Below are positions 1-10,700 of a stretch of 64,000 nt of DNA, piece after piece. Location of the stretch: positions 248,001 to 312,000 of the forward strand of contig NZ_CANMBJ010000004.1 of NCBI RefSeq assembly GCF_947496075.1, in the 5' to 3' direction. Both the position numbers and the translations under genes were made by a program. The stretch comes from an uncultured Tateyamaria sp. GTDB lineage: Bacteria; Pseudomonadota; Alphaproteobacteria; Rhodobacterales; Rhodobacteraceae. Numbering within the stretch: the first letter of the stretch is position 1; each line of letters starts with the position of its first letter. Under the pieces are notes generated by a model. It was not told where the DNA came from and did no database searches. It was given only the letters and a program-made list of their open reading frames with translations.

Positions 1-2
1 TG

Positions 3-920
3 CGCGGTCAGTTGCAACAGCTTGAAGCCATTGCGGAAACCCACGCACAGGTTTATCGCGACTACCTCCAGCGTCTCGAAGTTACCATTCAGCAACAGGG
101 CTTCCCGATCGCTTCGATCAAGGTGATTTCGCCCGCGGAAATCCCACGCGATGCCTCGAGCCCGAGAAAGAAAATGATGCTGGCTGCAGGCATTTTTCTG
201 GGTGGTTTGATCGGAGTCCTGATCGGGACATTGCGGGAAATTTCGCCCAAGCCTGCCCGCACGGTTTCGGAACTGCGCCGAAATGCCGGGCTGCGTTGTG
301 CCGGGCTGTTGCCCCGGCGCCGCAGCCTCAAGGATACAGGCGCACTGAATGCCCGCAAACGTACGTTGGAACGGCTGGCCCAAGCCTGCGATAGCACCGT
401 GCTACAGAACCAGGGGCGCCTTGTGGCAATAGCGCCATTGCTGCCCGGGCTTGAAAAGCCAAGCGCTATGCCCGCCGAACTTGCAGCGCATCTGTCGCGC
501 AGTGGAGCGCGGCGCGTATTGCTGATCTTTGAAGACGAGGCACAGATATCGCCGGCGACGCATGCCGAGACAGGTCTTGAGGTTGTGGCACTTCGTAGCG
601 TGGTAGATGGCATTGATGTTTCGGGCGGCGATTTCAGCCTGATCGCCCGCCGTCTGCGCGAGGAGTTCGATGTGGTCCTCCTTGCACTGAGTCCCATTGC
701 GGACGCATATCGGTCAGATCCTCATGCCTGGGCCTACGATACGACGTTGCTGCGGATACCTTGGGGCAAGGTGTCGCCGGATTTCGTCACCGACGCACTG
801 GCGGATCATCCGAGATTTCGCGATGCGCTGTCCACTACCGTGCTGGAGGATGCCGAACTTACGGTCGCGCGGAAATACATGAGCTCGGGCAGCTATGAGG
901 AGCTTGAGATCAATGCGTGA
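3..920 (+). CDS. Partial (5' truncated by window): Wzz/BY-kinase-like exopolysaccharide chain-length determinant, C-terminal TM plus degenerate P-loop domain
   Basis: Open frame enters from the window edge; coiled region, then TM segment KKMMLAAGIFLGGLIGVLIGTLREI typical of the Wzz C-terminal membrane helix, then a CpsD-like alpha/beta domain. Confidence 0.75.
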   Translation, partial: RGQLQQLEAIAETHAQVYRDYLQRLEVTIQQQGFPIASIKVISPAEIPRDASSPRKKMMLAAGIFLGGLIGVLIGTLREISPKPARTVSELRRNAGLRCAGLLPRRRSLKDTGALNARKRTLERLAQACDSTVLQNQGRLVAIAPLLPGLEKPSAMPAELAAHLSRSGARRVLLIFEDEAQISPATHAETGLEVVALRSVVDGIDVSGGDFSLIARRLREEFDVVLLALSPIADAYRSDPHAWAYDTTLLRIPWGKVSPDFVTDALADHPRFRDALSTTVLEDAELTVARKYMSSGSYEELEINA

Positions 921-2316
921 GGTGCGGGTTTCCTGGCGCACCAAGTTGCGGGCGGTGGCTGCGACCCTCATGATCACAGCTCTTTCTCTCATTGTGCCGT
1001 TGCAGTCGCGTGCACAGACCGGGACCGAGGCTGTCGAGAGCCAGAAATTGGCACCGCAACAGGTCATTGATATCCGGATCGGGCGCTGGGATCCGGTTCA
1101 GGAGACCTATAGTGACTGGCCTGCAGTCGGTGGGACCTATCCAATCAGTACAAGCGGAACCGTGACGCTTCCCATTGTAGGCACTTTGACAGTGGCCGGT
1201 ACGACACCCGATGATCTGGCGATGCAGATCTCTGATCAGCTCCAGGTGGGTATCGGTCTGCGCGGCAATGTTGAGGTCGTGGTTAACATTGCGGAATTTG
1301 CCCCCATTTACGTGCTGGGCGATGTGCGCGCGCCAGGTGTCTACCCCCATGCACCGCAGTTGACCGTTCTGCAGGCGCTCAGCCTGGCCGGAGGCATCGA
1401 CGGCCCGGGAACCTCTTTCGTGCAAGGTGAAAGCAGTGCGTTGAATGCGCTAGGCAACTACAGGGTTCGCGAGCTTGAACTGTTGCGGCGGCTGGCGACA
1501 CTCTCCCGTCTGCAAGCCGAGGAAGCCGAGATGGAGATGACCCCGCCCGAAGAGCTTACGGCCTCATCGCTGGGTGCTGAGTTGATCGCGGAGGAGCGGA
1601 GAATTATGGCGGCGCGGCAATCGGCCTTTAGTTCAAGCCTTGCGCAGATCGACGATCTAGACGTTTTGCTGCGGGAACGCATCGCTCGACTGAACGCACA
1701 GGCAGAGTTGCGTGAAAAGCAACTTGGCTTGCTGGAAGGCGAGCTTCGGGACGCTGCAAGTCTTGTCGAACGCGGTTTATCGACCACCTCACGCCAGAGC
1801 GCGCTTCAGCGCCAAGTGACGGATCAGCAGGTGCGGTTGCTCGAAGTGGAAACCGCCCGACTGAATGCTGAGCAGCGCCTCAACGAAGCGCGCCGCGACC
1901 GCCTTGATCTGGTTAACGAACGCAGTCGCGAATTGGTACAGGGACTACAGGATCAGCGTGGGGCCATCGGAGAACTCAGGCTTCGCATGGAAACTGACGC
2001 TGCGCTGTTCGCTGACGCCACTCGAACGGGCACGGGACTTGTGCAGCTTTCCGCACTCGTTGCGCCGCAGTTGCAGATTACCCGGCAGGGGGCGGAGGGG
2101 CCGATAACGTTCCCTGTTGGACGCGGCGATTTCATCCAAGGCGGTGACGTATTGGAGGTCGTGCTGGACGTACCGAGTCCAAACGACGCGATTCCTGTGC
2201 GCAGGCTCTCTGAACCGGCAACCTCATCACCGAGCGTCGAGGCGGCCCCATCTGCTGATCCAAAAACCGCACTGGACCAAGCCGAAAGCGTCAAGAAAGG
2301 CCTTCCGCCGTCCTGA
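913..2316 (+). CDS. Polysaccharide export protein, Wza/ExoF-like (Poly_export/SLBB)
   Basis: Signal-peptide-like N-terminus; YVLGDVRAPGVYPHAPQLTVLQALSLAGG SLBB-like motif; ATG at 913 overlaps the upstream stop codon; ORF track extends to 895. Confidence 0.85.
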   Translation: MREVRVSWRTKLRAVAATLMITALSLIVPLQSRAQTGTEAVESQKLAPQQVIDIRIGRWDPVQETYSDWPAVGGTYPISTSGTVTLPIVGTLTVAGTTPDDLAMQISDQLQVGIGLRGNVEVVVNIAEFAPIYVLGDVRAPGVYPHAPQLTVLQALSLAGGIDGPGTSFVQGESSALNALGNYRVRELELLRRLATLSRLQAEEAEMEMTPPEELTASSLGAELIAEERRIMAARQSAFSSSLAQIDDLDVLLRERIARLNAQAELREKQLGLLEGELRDAASLVERGLSTTSRQSALQRQVTDQQVRLLEVETARLNAEQRLNEARRDRLDLVNERSRELVQGLQDQRGAIGELRLRMETDAALFADATRTGTGLVQLSALVAPQLQITRQGAEGPITFPVGRGDFIQGGDVLEVVLDVPSPNDAIPVRRLSEPATSSPSVEAAPSADPKTALDQAESVKKGLPPS

Positions 2317-2333
2317 ACGCCCCGGAGGGCTGG

Positions 2334-3449
2334 TCAGTGCTGAGGTTCCGGCACCGGCGCTCGAAGAATGTCGACCAGCTGATTGATTTGCCAGCCGGGC
2401 ACCATTTCGGGACGTGCGGCATGATCGCGGGCAGCTTTCGATGCGCGATCGTAGGCACTGGTGTCGTGCCAAAGATGCCGAAGCTGGTCAGCCCATGTTT
2501 CGATCGGCGCATCTTTGTCCAGAATAATGCCGCCCGGCCCCACCGCTTCAGGCAGACCGCCGGTCCTAGAAGCCAGCACCGGTATCCCACTGACCTGCGC
2601 CTCGGCGGCTATGCGACCAAAAGCTTCCTGCCACTGGCTGGGTGCCAGAACGATCCGAGCCTCGCCGTACACAGTGCGCATGTCATTCGTCGACGGTCGC
2701 AATATGACGTTCGGTAGCTTGGCCAGAGCAGCGGTCAGGCTTTTTTCCTGATCCGGCGGAAGTTGCCAGCCGCGCACGAAGACAAAGGGGATTTCAGGAC
2801 AGGCCGCAGCAACACCGAGAGCAATGTCGACACCTTTGTAGGGATGCGGATTGATGAACGTCACATTCTGGCGGGTCGAGTTCACCCTATACTTCTCGGC
2901 CTCGATCATTGGATAGATAACGTCGGCATGCACACCGTCGGTTTCGGCAAAGCGCTCCGCGGTAAATCGGGAATTGGCGATGAACCCAAGATTTGCCAGA
3001 CCGCGCAGAGAGCCGCCAAGGTCTTCCTTTTCGACATTACGGAGATAGATGAAAGTGCGGGTTTTCTCGCGGTCGATGGCCTGTGCCATCGGCACGGGAA
3101 GCCGCGACTGGAAGATGACCGCATCCGCACCGAAGTCCCGGACAACCCGTCGCGCGACCCTGTCTGCAAACCAAGCACGAAAAACCGGGTAACCAAGGCT
3201 GTCGTCGCGCACATAGCCATCGCGTGTCAGCTTCAGGAGAACGCGACCCCGCACACCCAACCAACCTGTTCCGGTTAGTCCAGCCAGCACCGCCGCATCG
3301 TGACCTTTCGCCCGCAGCCGTTTGACAAGCTCATGCGTACTGGACTGTGCGCCGCCGTACATTTGGGGCAAATGCGGATGGGCGCTGCCAAAGAGAATGC
3401 GTAGAGGGCGATCAGTCTTTGTACCTGCAGTGTGCATCGGAACATCCAT
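2334..3449 (-). CDS. Glycosyltransferase family 4
   Basis: GGAQSSTHELVKRLRAKGHDAAVL N-terminus and APSQWQEAFGRIAAEAQVSGIPVLASRTGGLPE GT4 C-terminal motif. Confidence 0.85.
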   Translation of the reverse strand: MDVPMHTAGTKTDRPLRILFGSAHPHLPQMYGGAQSSTHELVKRLRAKGHDAAVLAGLTGTGWLGVRGRVLLKLTRDGYVRDDSLGYPVFRAWFADRVARRVVRDFGADAVIFQSRLPVPMAQAIDREKTRTFIYLRNVEKEDLGGSLRGLANLGFIANSRFTAERFAETDGVHADVIYPMIEAEKYRVNSTRQNVTFINPHPYKGVDIALGVAAACPEIPFVFVRGWQLPPDQEKSLTAALAKLPNVILRPSTNDMRTVYGEARIVLAPSQWQEAFGRIAAEAQVSGIPVLASRTGGLPEAVGPGGIILDKDAPIETWADQLRHLWHDTSAYDRASKAARDHAARPEMVPGWQINQLVDILRAPVPEPQH

Positions 3450-4046
3450 GATTGGGTGGCGGGGCCAGGAGATATCGGTACGTGTGGATTAGGACGGCAT
3501 ACAACATCTCGTAGTGTGCTGCCGGGTCTTGGACAACCGAACGTCCTGATCCTGGCGCAAGAGCCCCTCGGAGACAGGCGTACCGCTGAAAAAATCACAT
3601 ATGGCGCTGTTTTCAAGGCATTTTTCACATCCGACAGCCAACTGATTCTACAATGTGCGGATGAGCTTGGTCGCCATCACAAATACGGTCACAAGGCCCG
3701 ATCAGGAGCGTTCCCAGGTTCTCAATGTGCTGATGTGTCGTGCAGTGTGATCGATTGAAAAGCAACAGATGCCCGAGCACATGGCCCGAATGTGCGAAAA
3801 CCATGCGAAAGCGCAGGTTAACGTCGGCGGTGCCTCGCCTGTACCAACAACCGACATACTGCAACCGCAGCAATTGTCGTACGCTTTTTGCGCGAATCCC
3901 ATGGATTGTCGGGACGAGCAGTCTGAATCTCAGTTTGTGCAAAACAGCATATACCGGCGGACACGTTGAGGGGAAAAGGTAGTGGCCCCTCATCCGATTT
4001 TGTTTTGGTGGCGTACCGCGGAGATGACCAGAAACAAGGATGCTAG

Positions 4047-4766
4047 ATGATGAAATCGATCGAAGTAGAACCTGGCCACCCTGAACATCGCGTCCCGTCT
4101 GCTGGAGGTGCAACTACCGCAGCGTGGGCTGGTTTCCGGAACAGAGATACGCCCCTCGGAGGAACGATAAAGAGGGGTATGGATGTCACAGTTGCACTCA
4201 CCATGCTGGTTGTGCTGTCCCCACTACTCCTCGGGCTGATGCTGTTGGTCTATGCCTCGTCATCGGGGCCGGTTCTCTATCGCCATCGGCGTGTCGGATA
4301 TGGCAATCGACCTTTTAACTGTCTGAAGTTTCGAACGATGGTCATCAACGGCGATGACGTTCTGGAGAGGCATTTCCAGCGGTATCCAGATGTACGTTGT
4401 GAGTGGGAAGAGACCAGAAAACTACAAGACGATCCGCGGGTCACCGCAACCGGCCACGTGCTGCGGAAACTCAGCCTTGATGAACTTCCACAGCTTTTTA
4501 ATGTCCTGCGCGGGGATATGAGCCTCGTTGGTCCACGGCCGGTCCCGGCAGACGAACTACGTTTGTACGGAAAATCACGACGCTTCTATCTGCGCTCCCG
4601 TCCCGGCATCACGGGCCTTTGGCAAGTAAGTGGACGCAACAGCACCACTTACAGGCGCCGTGTGGCTTATGATCGATTGTATGTCGAGCGTTTCAGCAAT
4701 GCATCTGATATGGCGATCCTTGCCAAGACCCTACCTGCGGCGATGCGTTCAAGCGAGACTTCATGA
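4047..4766 (+). CDS. Undecaprenyl-phosphate sugar phosphotransferase, ExoY-like
   Basis: KRGMDVTVALTMLVVLSPLL TM, KFRTMV, LRKLSLDELPQLFNVLRGDMSLVGPRP, RPGITGLWQVSGR: canonical bacterial sugar transferase motifs. Confidence 0.93.
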   Translation: MMKSIEVEPGHPEHRVPSAGGATTAAWAGFRNRDTPLGGTIKRGMDVTVALTMLVVLSPLLLGLMLLVYASSSGPVLYRHRRVGYGNRPFNCLKFRTMVINGDDVLERHFQRYPDVRCEWEETRKLQDDPRVTATGHVLRKLSLDELPQLFNVLRGDMSLVGPRPVPADELRLYGKSRRFYLRSRPGITGLWQVSGRNSTTYRRRVAYDRLYVERFSNASDMAILAKTLPAAMRSSETS

Positions 4767-6196
4767 TCGAAAAATCCGGTCACGCGAGTTTGCCGGACCG
4801 GGGAATGACGTTGCCCAGCGGCACTGTAACGCGAGCCGAGACGTGCTCCACAGATACCGGAAAACGGGCTTGTGTCCCCGACAACAGTTCGGATGCTGCT
4901 CCGTCTCAACATATGGCGCAGGCACCTTTGGTGTCCGTCATCATGTCGAATTTCAATGGGTCGCGCCATTTGGAGGCAGCGGTTACCTCCGTTCTGTCAC
5001 AGTCGTACCAGAACCTCGAACTGATCGTGGCCGATGATGCTTCTGATGATGACAGCCTGACGATCCTGGAGCGACTGAAATCCGGCGATAAAAGGCTGAG
5101 AGTTATCGCCAGGGACAACAATGTCGGCCCGGCCGGTGCCAGAAATACAGCCCTTGATGCCGCGCGGGGAACATGGGTAGCCGTGGTGGATGCCGATGAC
5201 CTCCTGCATCCTCGGCGGATCGAACGGCTGCTGGCGGCCGCACGTGCGCTTGGGGCCAATGTCATCGCTGATGATCTGGTGAGCTTCGGATCGGCGCCGC
5301 TGGCCGGGCGCACGTTGCTTGATGGCAGGCATCTGACCGGGTCCTTGCAATTGACGCCTGCTGAACTGGTGCGGAGCGACGGCGTTACCTCGGGCCTCGG
5401 ATCATTTGGCTATCTCAAGCCGATGATCCATCGCCAGACACTTGGTTCGCTGCGTTATGACGAAACACTGAGGGTTGGCGAAGACTTCGACCTGTACGCG
5501 CGATTGCTGTTGGCAGATGCCAGATTTTTGGTCATCCCGGCGCCGCTCTATCTCTATCGTCAGCACGGAAAATCGATATCCAATCGTCTGTCGATGCCCG
5601 TCCTGTTGGGTCTTCTGAAGGCCCATCAGCGGTTGGCAGCCGACGCTGCCAGACTCCATACCAATACTCCCGATCTGCAGCAGGCCCTGCGCGCACGTGG
5701 GGCGGCACTGGATCGTGCGCTTCGGTATCAAAGGCTTGTCGATGCGATCAAGACGCGTAAGGTGTTTGACGCTGCGGGGCGGGTCCTGCGCGATCCAGTG
5801 CTCATCGGCGATCTCGTAACCAGCCTTTTGGATCGGAAAAGGCGCAGGCGGTCAGAGAATAATATGGATCGGCGGGTATTTCCGCACACGATTGTGCTCG
5901 CCGAAACCGATATGGTTGAGCAGATCCCAGCGTCCCCGGGTGCATTGCGCATTCCAGTGACCGCGCAAGACAGTTCCAAACGAGACTGGAGCGCGCATCG
6001 GGCCTTGGCCAGCCGCCTCGCACGTCTCGCCAGCGTTGGTCAATCCGATATTATTGCTGATGGTGCCGCAGGTCTGGACGCCCTTGGGTATGTCCCGCTC
6101 TGGAAGTCAGCCCACGTACGGCTCAAACGTGAAAATGCTAGGCATGCAGCTGTCCCGCCCGGCGCCGAGGTCGCACTATTGGTGGACCGCAACTGA
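4763..6196 (+). CDS. Glycosyltransferase family 2
   Basis: VSVIMSNFNGSRHLEAAVTSVLSQSYQNLELIVADDASDDDS and VVDADD; start overlaps the upstream stop (ATGA). Confidence 0.88.
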   Translation: MIEKSGHASLPDRGMTLPSGTVTRAETCSTDTGKRACVPDNSSDAAPSQHMAQAPLVSVIMSNFNGSRHLEAAVTSVLSQSYQNLELIVADDASDDDSLTILERLKSGDKRLRVIARDNNVGPAGARNTALDAARGTWVAVVDADDLLHPRRIERLLAAARALGANVIADDLVSFGSAPLAGRTLLDGRHLTGSLQLTPAELVRSDGVTSGLGSFGYLKPMIHRQTLGSLRYDETLRVGEDFDLYARLLLADARFLVIPAPLYLYRQHGKSISNRLSMPVLLGLLKAHQRLAADAARLHTNTPDLQQALRARGAALDRALRYQRLVDAIKTRKVFDAAGRVLRDPVLIGDLVTSLLDRKRRRRSENNMDRRVFPHTIVLAETDMVEQIPASPGALRIPVTAQDSSKRDWSAHRALASRLARLASVGQSDIIADGAAGLDALGYVPLWKSAHVRLKRENARHAAVPPGAEVALLVDRN

Positions 6197-7222
6197 CGGC
6201 TGTCCTGTTGGCGGCAAGAGCAACCTGACATCAATGGCCGGTGCCGCATCACCGGCCATAGCAGTCCATCCGAGTTTGTCCGACATGATTTGGCGTGCGA
6301 TCGGCCAGATCCGGTTTGTGGCACCAAACAGGTAACGCAAGGCGACCCAAGCCCCCTTTTCGCGGCGCAGATCCAGAAACACACGGTGGTCGCGTTTGCG
6401 CCGAACCTCATCACGATGCGCCTGCATGGCTTGAGTGAGAGCGGGAGACAGCCCATCCATTTGCAAATGAGCAACCAGCCGATCATGCATTTCAGAAAGC
6501 TCTGCCGCACCGTGCTGCGCGCTGAGCGAGGTCCTTCTTATCGCGGCTGCGTATCCAGGGCGACGTGTAAATTTCAGCCGCGCGCCAGCAAGCAACGCAC
6601 GCAAAAAAAGATCGTAGTCCTCTCCGAGCCGCAGGCGGGTATCATATCGCAGACCGTGACGGTTCAGAAACTTGCGTGACATCACAGGCTTGAGAAAACC
6701 AAGCTCACCTCTGGCGACATTCTTTCTGCGCAGGTTCCCGAGGACGAACTGCGTGATCCCCAGCGTCTGGAAATCGGGTGTGATGTCAGGCCATGTCCGA
6801 TCCATCAGCCCGCCGATCCTGTCGGTTGTGACAAAAGCAATATTGTCCGCCAGCATCTCAGCGTCATCACAGGCCATGAGGCGGCTGAGCCTTCCCGGCA
6901 GGAACACATCATCAGCGTCCAGAATTGCGACAAAGTCGGCGGTGGCAGCGTCCAAAGCCCGGTTGCGCGCCGCCGCCGGCCCTTGGTTGATTTCCGCAGT
7001 GAGAAGCCGGACACGCGCGTCGGCCTTGGCCTCTTCAAATGCGACGGCGGCGGTCGCATCCAGCGACTTGTCGTCTACCACAATGACCTCAAGGGTCTCG
7101 GGTTGGGACAATGCGGATCGGATAGCCCGTGCAAGCGTGTCTTGCGCATTATAGGCGGCAATGATGACCGTTACGCTTCGTTGCATAGGCCCTCTGTCTG
7201 ATAATCTTGGAGCAACGCCCAC
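6176..7222 (-). CDS. Glycosyltransferase family 2, paralogous to 4763..6196
   Basis: VTVIIAAYNAQDTLARAIRSALSQ, VVDDKSLD, ILDADD; shared internal motifs with the neighbouring GT2. Confidence 0.87.
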   Translation of the reverse strand: MGVAPRLSDRGPMQRSVTVIIAAYNAQDTLARAIRSALSQPETLEVIVVDDKSLDATAAVAFEEAKADARVRLLTAEINQGPAAARNRALDAATADFVAILDADDVFLPGRLSRLMACDDAEMLADNIAFVTTDRIGGLMDRTWPDITPDFQTLGITQFVLGNLRRKNVARGELGFLKPVMSRKFLNRHGLRYDTRLRLGEDYDLFLRALLAGARLKFTRRPGYAAAIRRTSLSAQHGAAELSEMHDRLVAHLQMDGLSPALTQAMQAHRDEVRRKRDHRVFLDLRREKGAWVALRYLFGATNRIWPIARQIMSDKLGWTAMAGDAAPAIDVRLLLPPTGQPSVAVHQ

Positions 7223-7340
7223 CGGGACGCCATGAAAACAATAATCTACGCGTGAACCATGTCTATGACAGATAAAGGACGTTGGCGATCAACAGGCATC
7301 TAACCGCCGCTGATGATGGCAAGTTTAGCAGTTTGCCGCG

Positions 7341-7592
7341 TCAGAGATCGCTTTCTGAAGATGCGTGTTTCGAGGACGCTTTTCGAGTCACTTTGCCGCT
7401 CTGCGAGATCTCGTGTTTTCGTTCCGCGACGCGCAGCGCTATCAACCCGAGATAAGCCAACTGCACCGCCACGACGACCGCAATCACAAACAGAACGAGG
7501 GTAATGGCTTTGAATCCAGCCAGGATACCCAAAACTGTCGCAGCGAGGCCTGAAACAAGGAGAGCTATCAAAAAAACTGATATTCGCATCAA
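7341..7592 (-). CDS. Small hypothetical membrane protein (83 aa)
   Basis: Two hydrophobic segments in an EPS locus; no homology recognised. Confidence 0.5.
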   Translation of the reverse strand: MMRISVFLIALLVSGLAATVLGILAGFKAITLVLFVIAVVVAVQLAYLGLIALRVAERKHEISQSGKVTRKASSKHASSESDL

Positions 7593-7762
7593 CGCTCCAG
7601 ATGCTGAATTTGCGATACGGTTGAGGCACAGCCATCAATCGTTTCGTGTTTTTGACGAACAGAGGTTTCCAACCAATTACATTTTGCCGGCTCTCGCGCA
7701 AGAAGATTACCGGCCACCCCACTTGAGGCATGTCAGCTGAAGCAGCTGATCACCTTCCGCCT

Positions 7763-10700
7763 TCAATTTGAAGGTAGCCCGTCGCGGTCACGCTGTGTGT
7801 GACCGTAGATCGCGACAGTGCGCAAACCCAGCAAGGATGACATCGTCCCAAGATGCAATGCACCCCGTAGCAGGTTGGCGTTTCTATATCTGTCGAAGGG
7901 CAAAGTCATAAGGGCAAGCATGGCGCAATACGCGACTTTTGCACCCGCCAACGGCAAGGCCACCCAGCCCTTCGTCGGATCATCGGCTCTGCGCAACAGA
8001 CTGCCATGGGTCTGGCCCATTCTAAAGCGGCGCCGGAACAACCAGGAAAACGTCATCCGCGATTCAGGTACCGTCTCGTCGACATGGGCCAGGGGCGCAA
8101 AGGCAAGTCGCGCACCAGCACGCATGGCATCTGCAAAAAACGCTGTATCTTCGCCACCCGAGACCCCGCGGTCGAGATCAAAACGACGACCAGCCAGCGC
8201 TGGATGCCCGAGATCCATCAGAACATTGCAACTGTGCCCGGCGATTGGCCGGCCATCGGGCCCGAGTTCGGGCTGGGTGTCGTGGATCCGAAGGTGCCGC
8301 ATCCACTCCGGCGCCTCAACGGCATAGACAGCGCGGGTTGGCCCAACCACCACGTCGGCCCCTCCGGTCGACAGCCGCTCAAACAGTTTGGCCAGCCACT
8401 TCGGATGCGCCAATTCGTCATCGTCTATAAACGCGCAGATTTGCAGACCTTGACGGTCAACCTTATCCAGTATGGCGTTCCGCGCGATCGAGATGTTGCC
8501 CGACGGCGCGTGCACATAGGTGATCAGGTGCCTTGTCTGCTTCGAGAACGTGGCAACGGCCTCCTTCGCGCTTGGCGTGATGTCATTATCGGCAACGATG
8601 ATGGACAACCTCAGGCCATCGGGCAAAGCCTGTGCGTCAAGAGAGGTAAGCGTCTCAATCAAAGAGGGGCGCTGGAAGGTACAAATGCCCACGGCAACGG
8701 TAACGTCGAGCGGGGCACCTGCACCGGGTACCTCCGTGATCGGCTCTGGCGGGTGCGGGGTCACTTTGGGGACCAGCAGCTGCCGCCAGAAACCCAGTGA
8801 CCAGGAAAAATGCATGATCATGGCGATGGGCGCTGCTGCCAGAGCAAGTGGATCACGGCGCGCATAGGCCAATCCGAACGCGCCGATCAGACAAGCCGCA
8901 ACCCAAACCGCAGCGGGCAGCGCGAAGACAGGAACCGCGAAGGCCAGAGCGGAGGCCGCGACCGCAGGTGCGACGGCTACCATAACCATCTGCCTCAGCC
9001 GTGGCTTCAGGCGATGTTTCAGTACCGTGCGGGCACGACCGCTGCCAAAGTTGAGATACTGCCGCGCCAGAGCCAGAAGGGTCTTTCGAGGCATGTAGTC
9101 CAACCGAGTCCGCGACGTGAGCCATATCTTATAGCCTGCCTTGGTCAGGCGCATGTCCAGCTCCGCATCCTCATTGTGCGAGAAGCTCTCATCATAGCCG
9201 CCGACCGTGCGGAAAGCCGCGAGCTGCATCAGTGCATGATGCCCGTGATCAACAAATGTGCCAGAGCCAGCGCTTCGGTGCGCCGAACCGCCGTTGCCCA
9301 GACGCGCGTTCTGAGTGAGAGCGATGGCGCGCTGCACCAGTGTGTTTCCGGTCGCATGCATGGCGACAACGACACTCTGCGCAGCTGTGCGCTCCGCCTC
9401 CTCCAGAAGCACATCCACGTAGTCCTGAGGATAGACCGAGTGGGCGTCGAGACGTACGAGCCAGCGCATGTCCTCGCCAAACGCTTCGCAAGCACGATTG
9501 ACGCCCGCGCTTTGCAAGCGGGCCGAGTTGTGCAGCACATGAATATCGAACCGCGACACGGAGGCAATCTGATCAGTCACGATATCGACGGTCCCGTCTG
9601 TAGAACCACCATCGGCGATGACGAGGCGGGTCGGCGCATCGCAACTCAGACGCCGGTCGAGAAAAGGTTTGAGCCCGTCAATGACGCCCGCAATATACGC
9701 GGCTTCATTCAGCGTCGGTATGACGATTAGAACGCCGCCGCGATCAAGATCGGTCGTCTTTTCCACCGTGGCCTCGCTGGTGGGGGCGATTTCCTCCACC
9801 AGTGCGCGAGCCTCGACTTCGCTAGCGCGCCAGGTGTCAGATGGGACGGACCGCTGCCGCGCCCGAAGGTCAGCAAGCTGCTCGTCGTCCATCGCATCCA
9901 ATGCTTCTATGACAGCGGCCTCACTGGCCTCCGGAAGTATCAGCCCGATCTCGAGAGCGCGCAGCCGCTGTGCGATCTCGGTTCCTTCGAGTGCGATTGC
10001 GGGTACTTGATTCAGGCCGCTTTCATAAAGTCGGTTCGGCAACAGCCAATCCGAATTGCTTCCCGCGTCGTATCGGTCGACCAACCAAGCCAGATCGACC
10101 TCGCCATAGATCTGGCTCAGATCTTCGGGGTATCGATAGGGGCCACCAAAAATGAGGTCAGGATTTCGCGCTACAACATCATGGAAGTCAGTCAGCTCGT
10201 CGAGCGCCGGACGACCGCGCAACACGACCCGATACCGCCCCGGACTGGCGCGGGTCAGCGCATCGAGGCATCGCAGCGAAAACGCACATCTGAGAATACC
10301 AAACCAACCGATGTGAACGGGCTCAGCAGGTGAGAGCGGTGGGCGTGGCTGGACGATGGGCATTTCCCCGAGGTCTTGGGTCATGACCTTGTTTTCGACC
10401 AACAAGGCCGGGACCCCGGGGCGGTGATACACGTCGAAATACTCCCGCAAGAAACCGGGAGACGACACGATCAGCTTATCGACATCCCGACACAGGCGAC
10501 GTTCCAGCCATCGCAGGCCGCGCGCTGCCCACCCAGACCCCACCATGAGCCGGTGGATATCGAGGACTTCGTAGATCAACGTAGCGGGGTGCCCGCTCGG
10601 TGATGTTCGGTGAAGCGGGACCGCCAAGGCCAGCACCTCAAGATTTCTGCAAAGAAGGATGTCGTAAGATCCAACACCAGCAAGGTTTCGCTTCAATCTC

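Noticed and set aside
8810-9730. 306-aa plus-strand ORF
   Set aside because: Antisense shadow of the three-domain glycosyltransferase; composition is not protein-like
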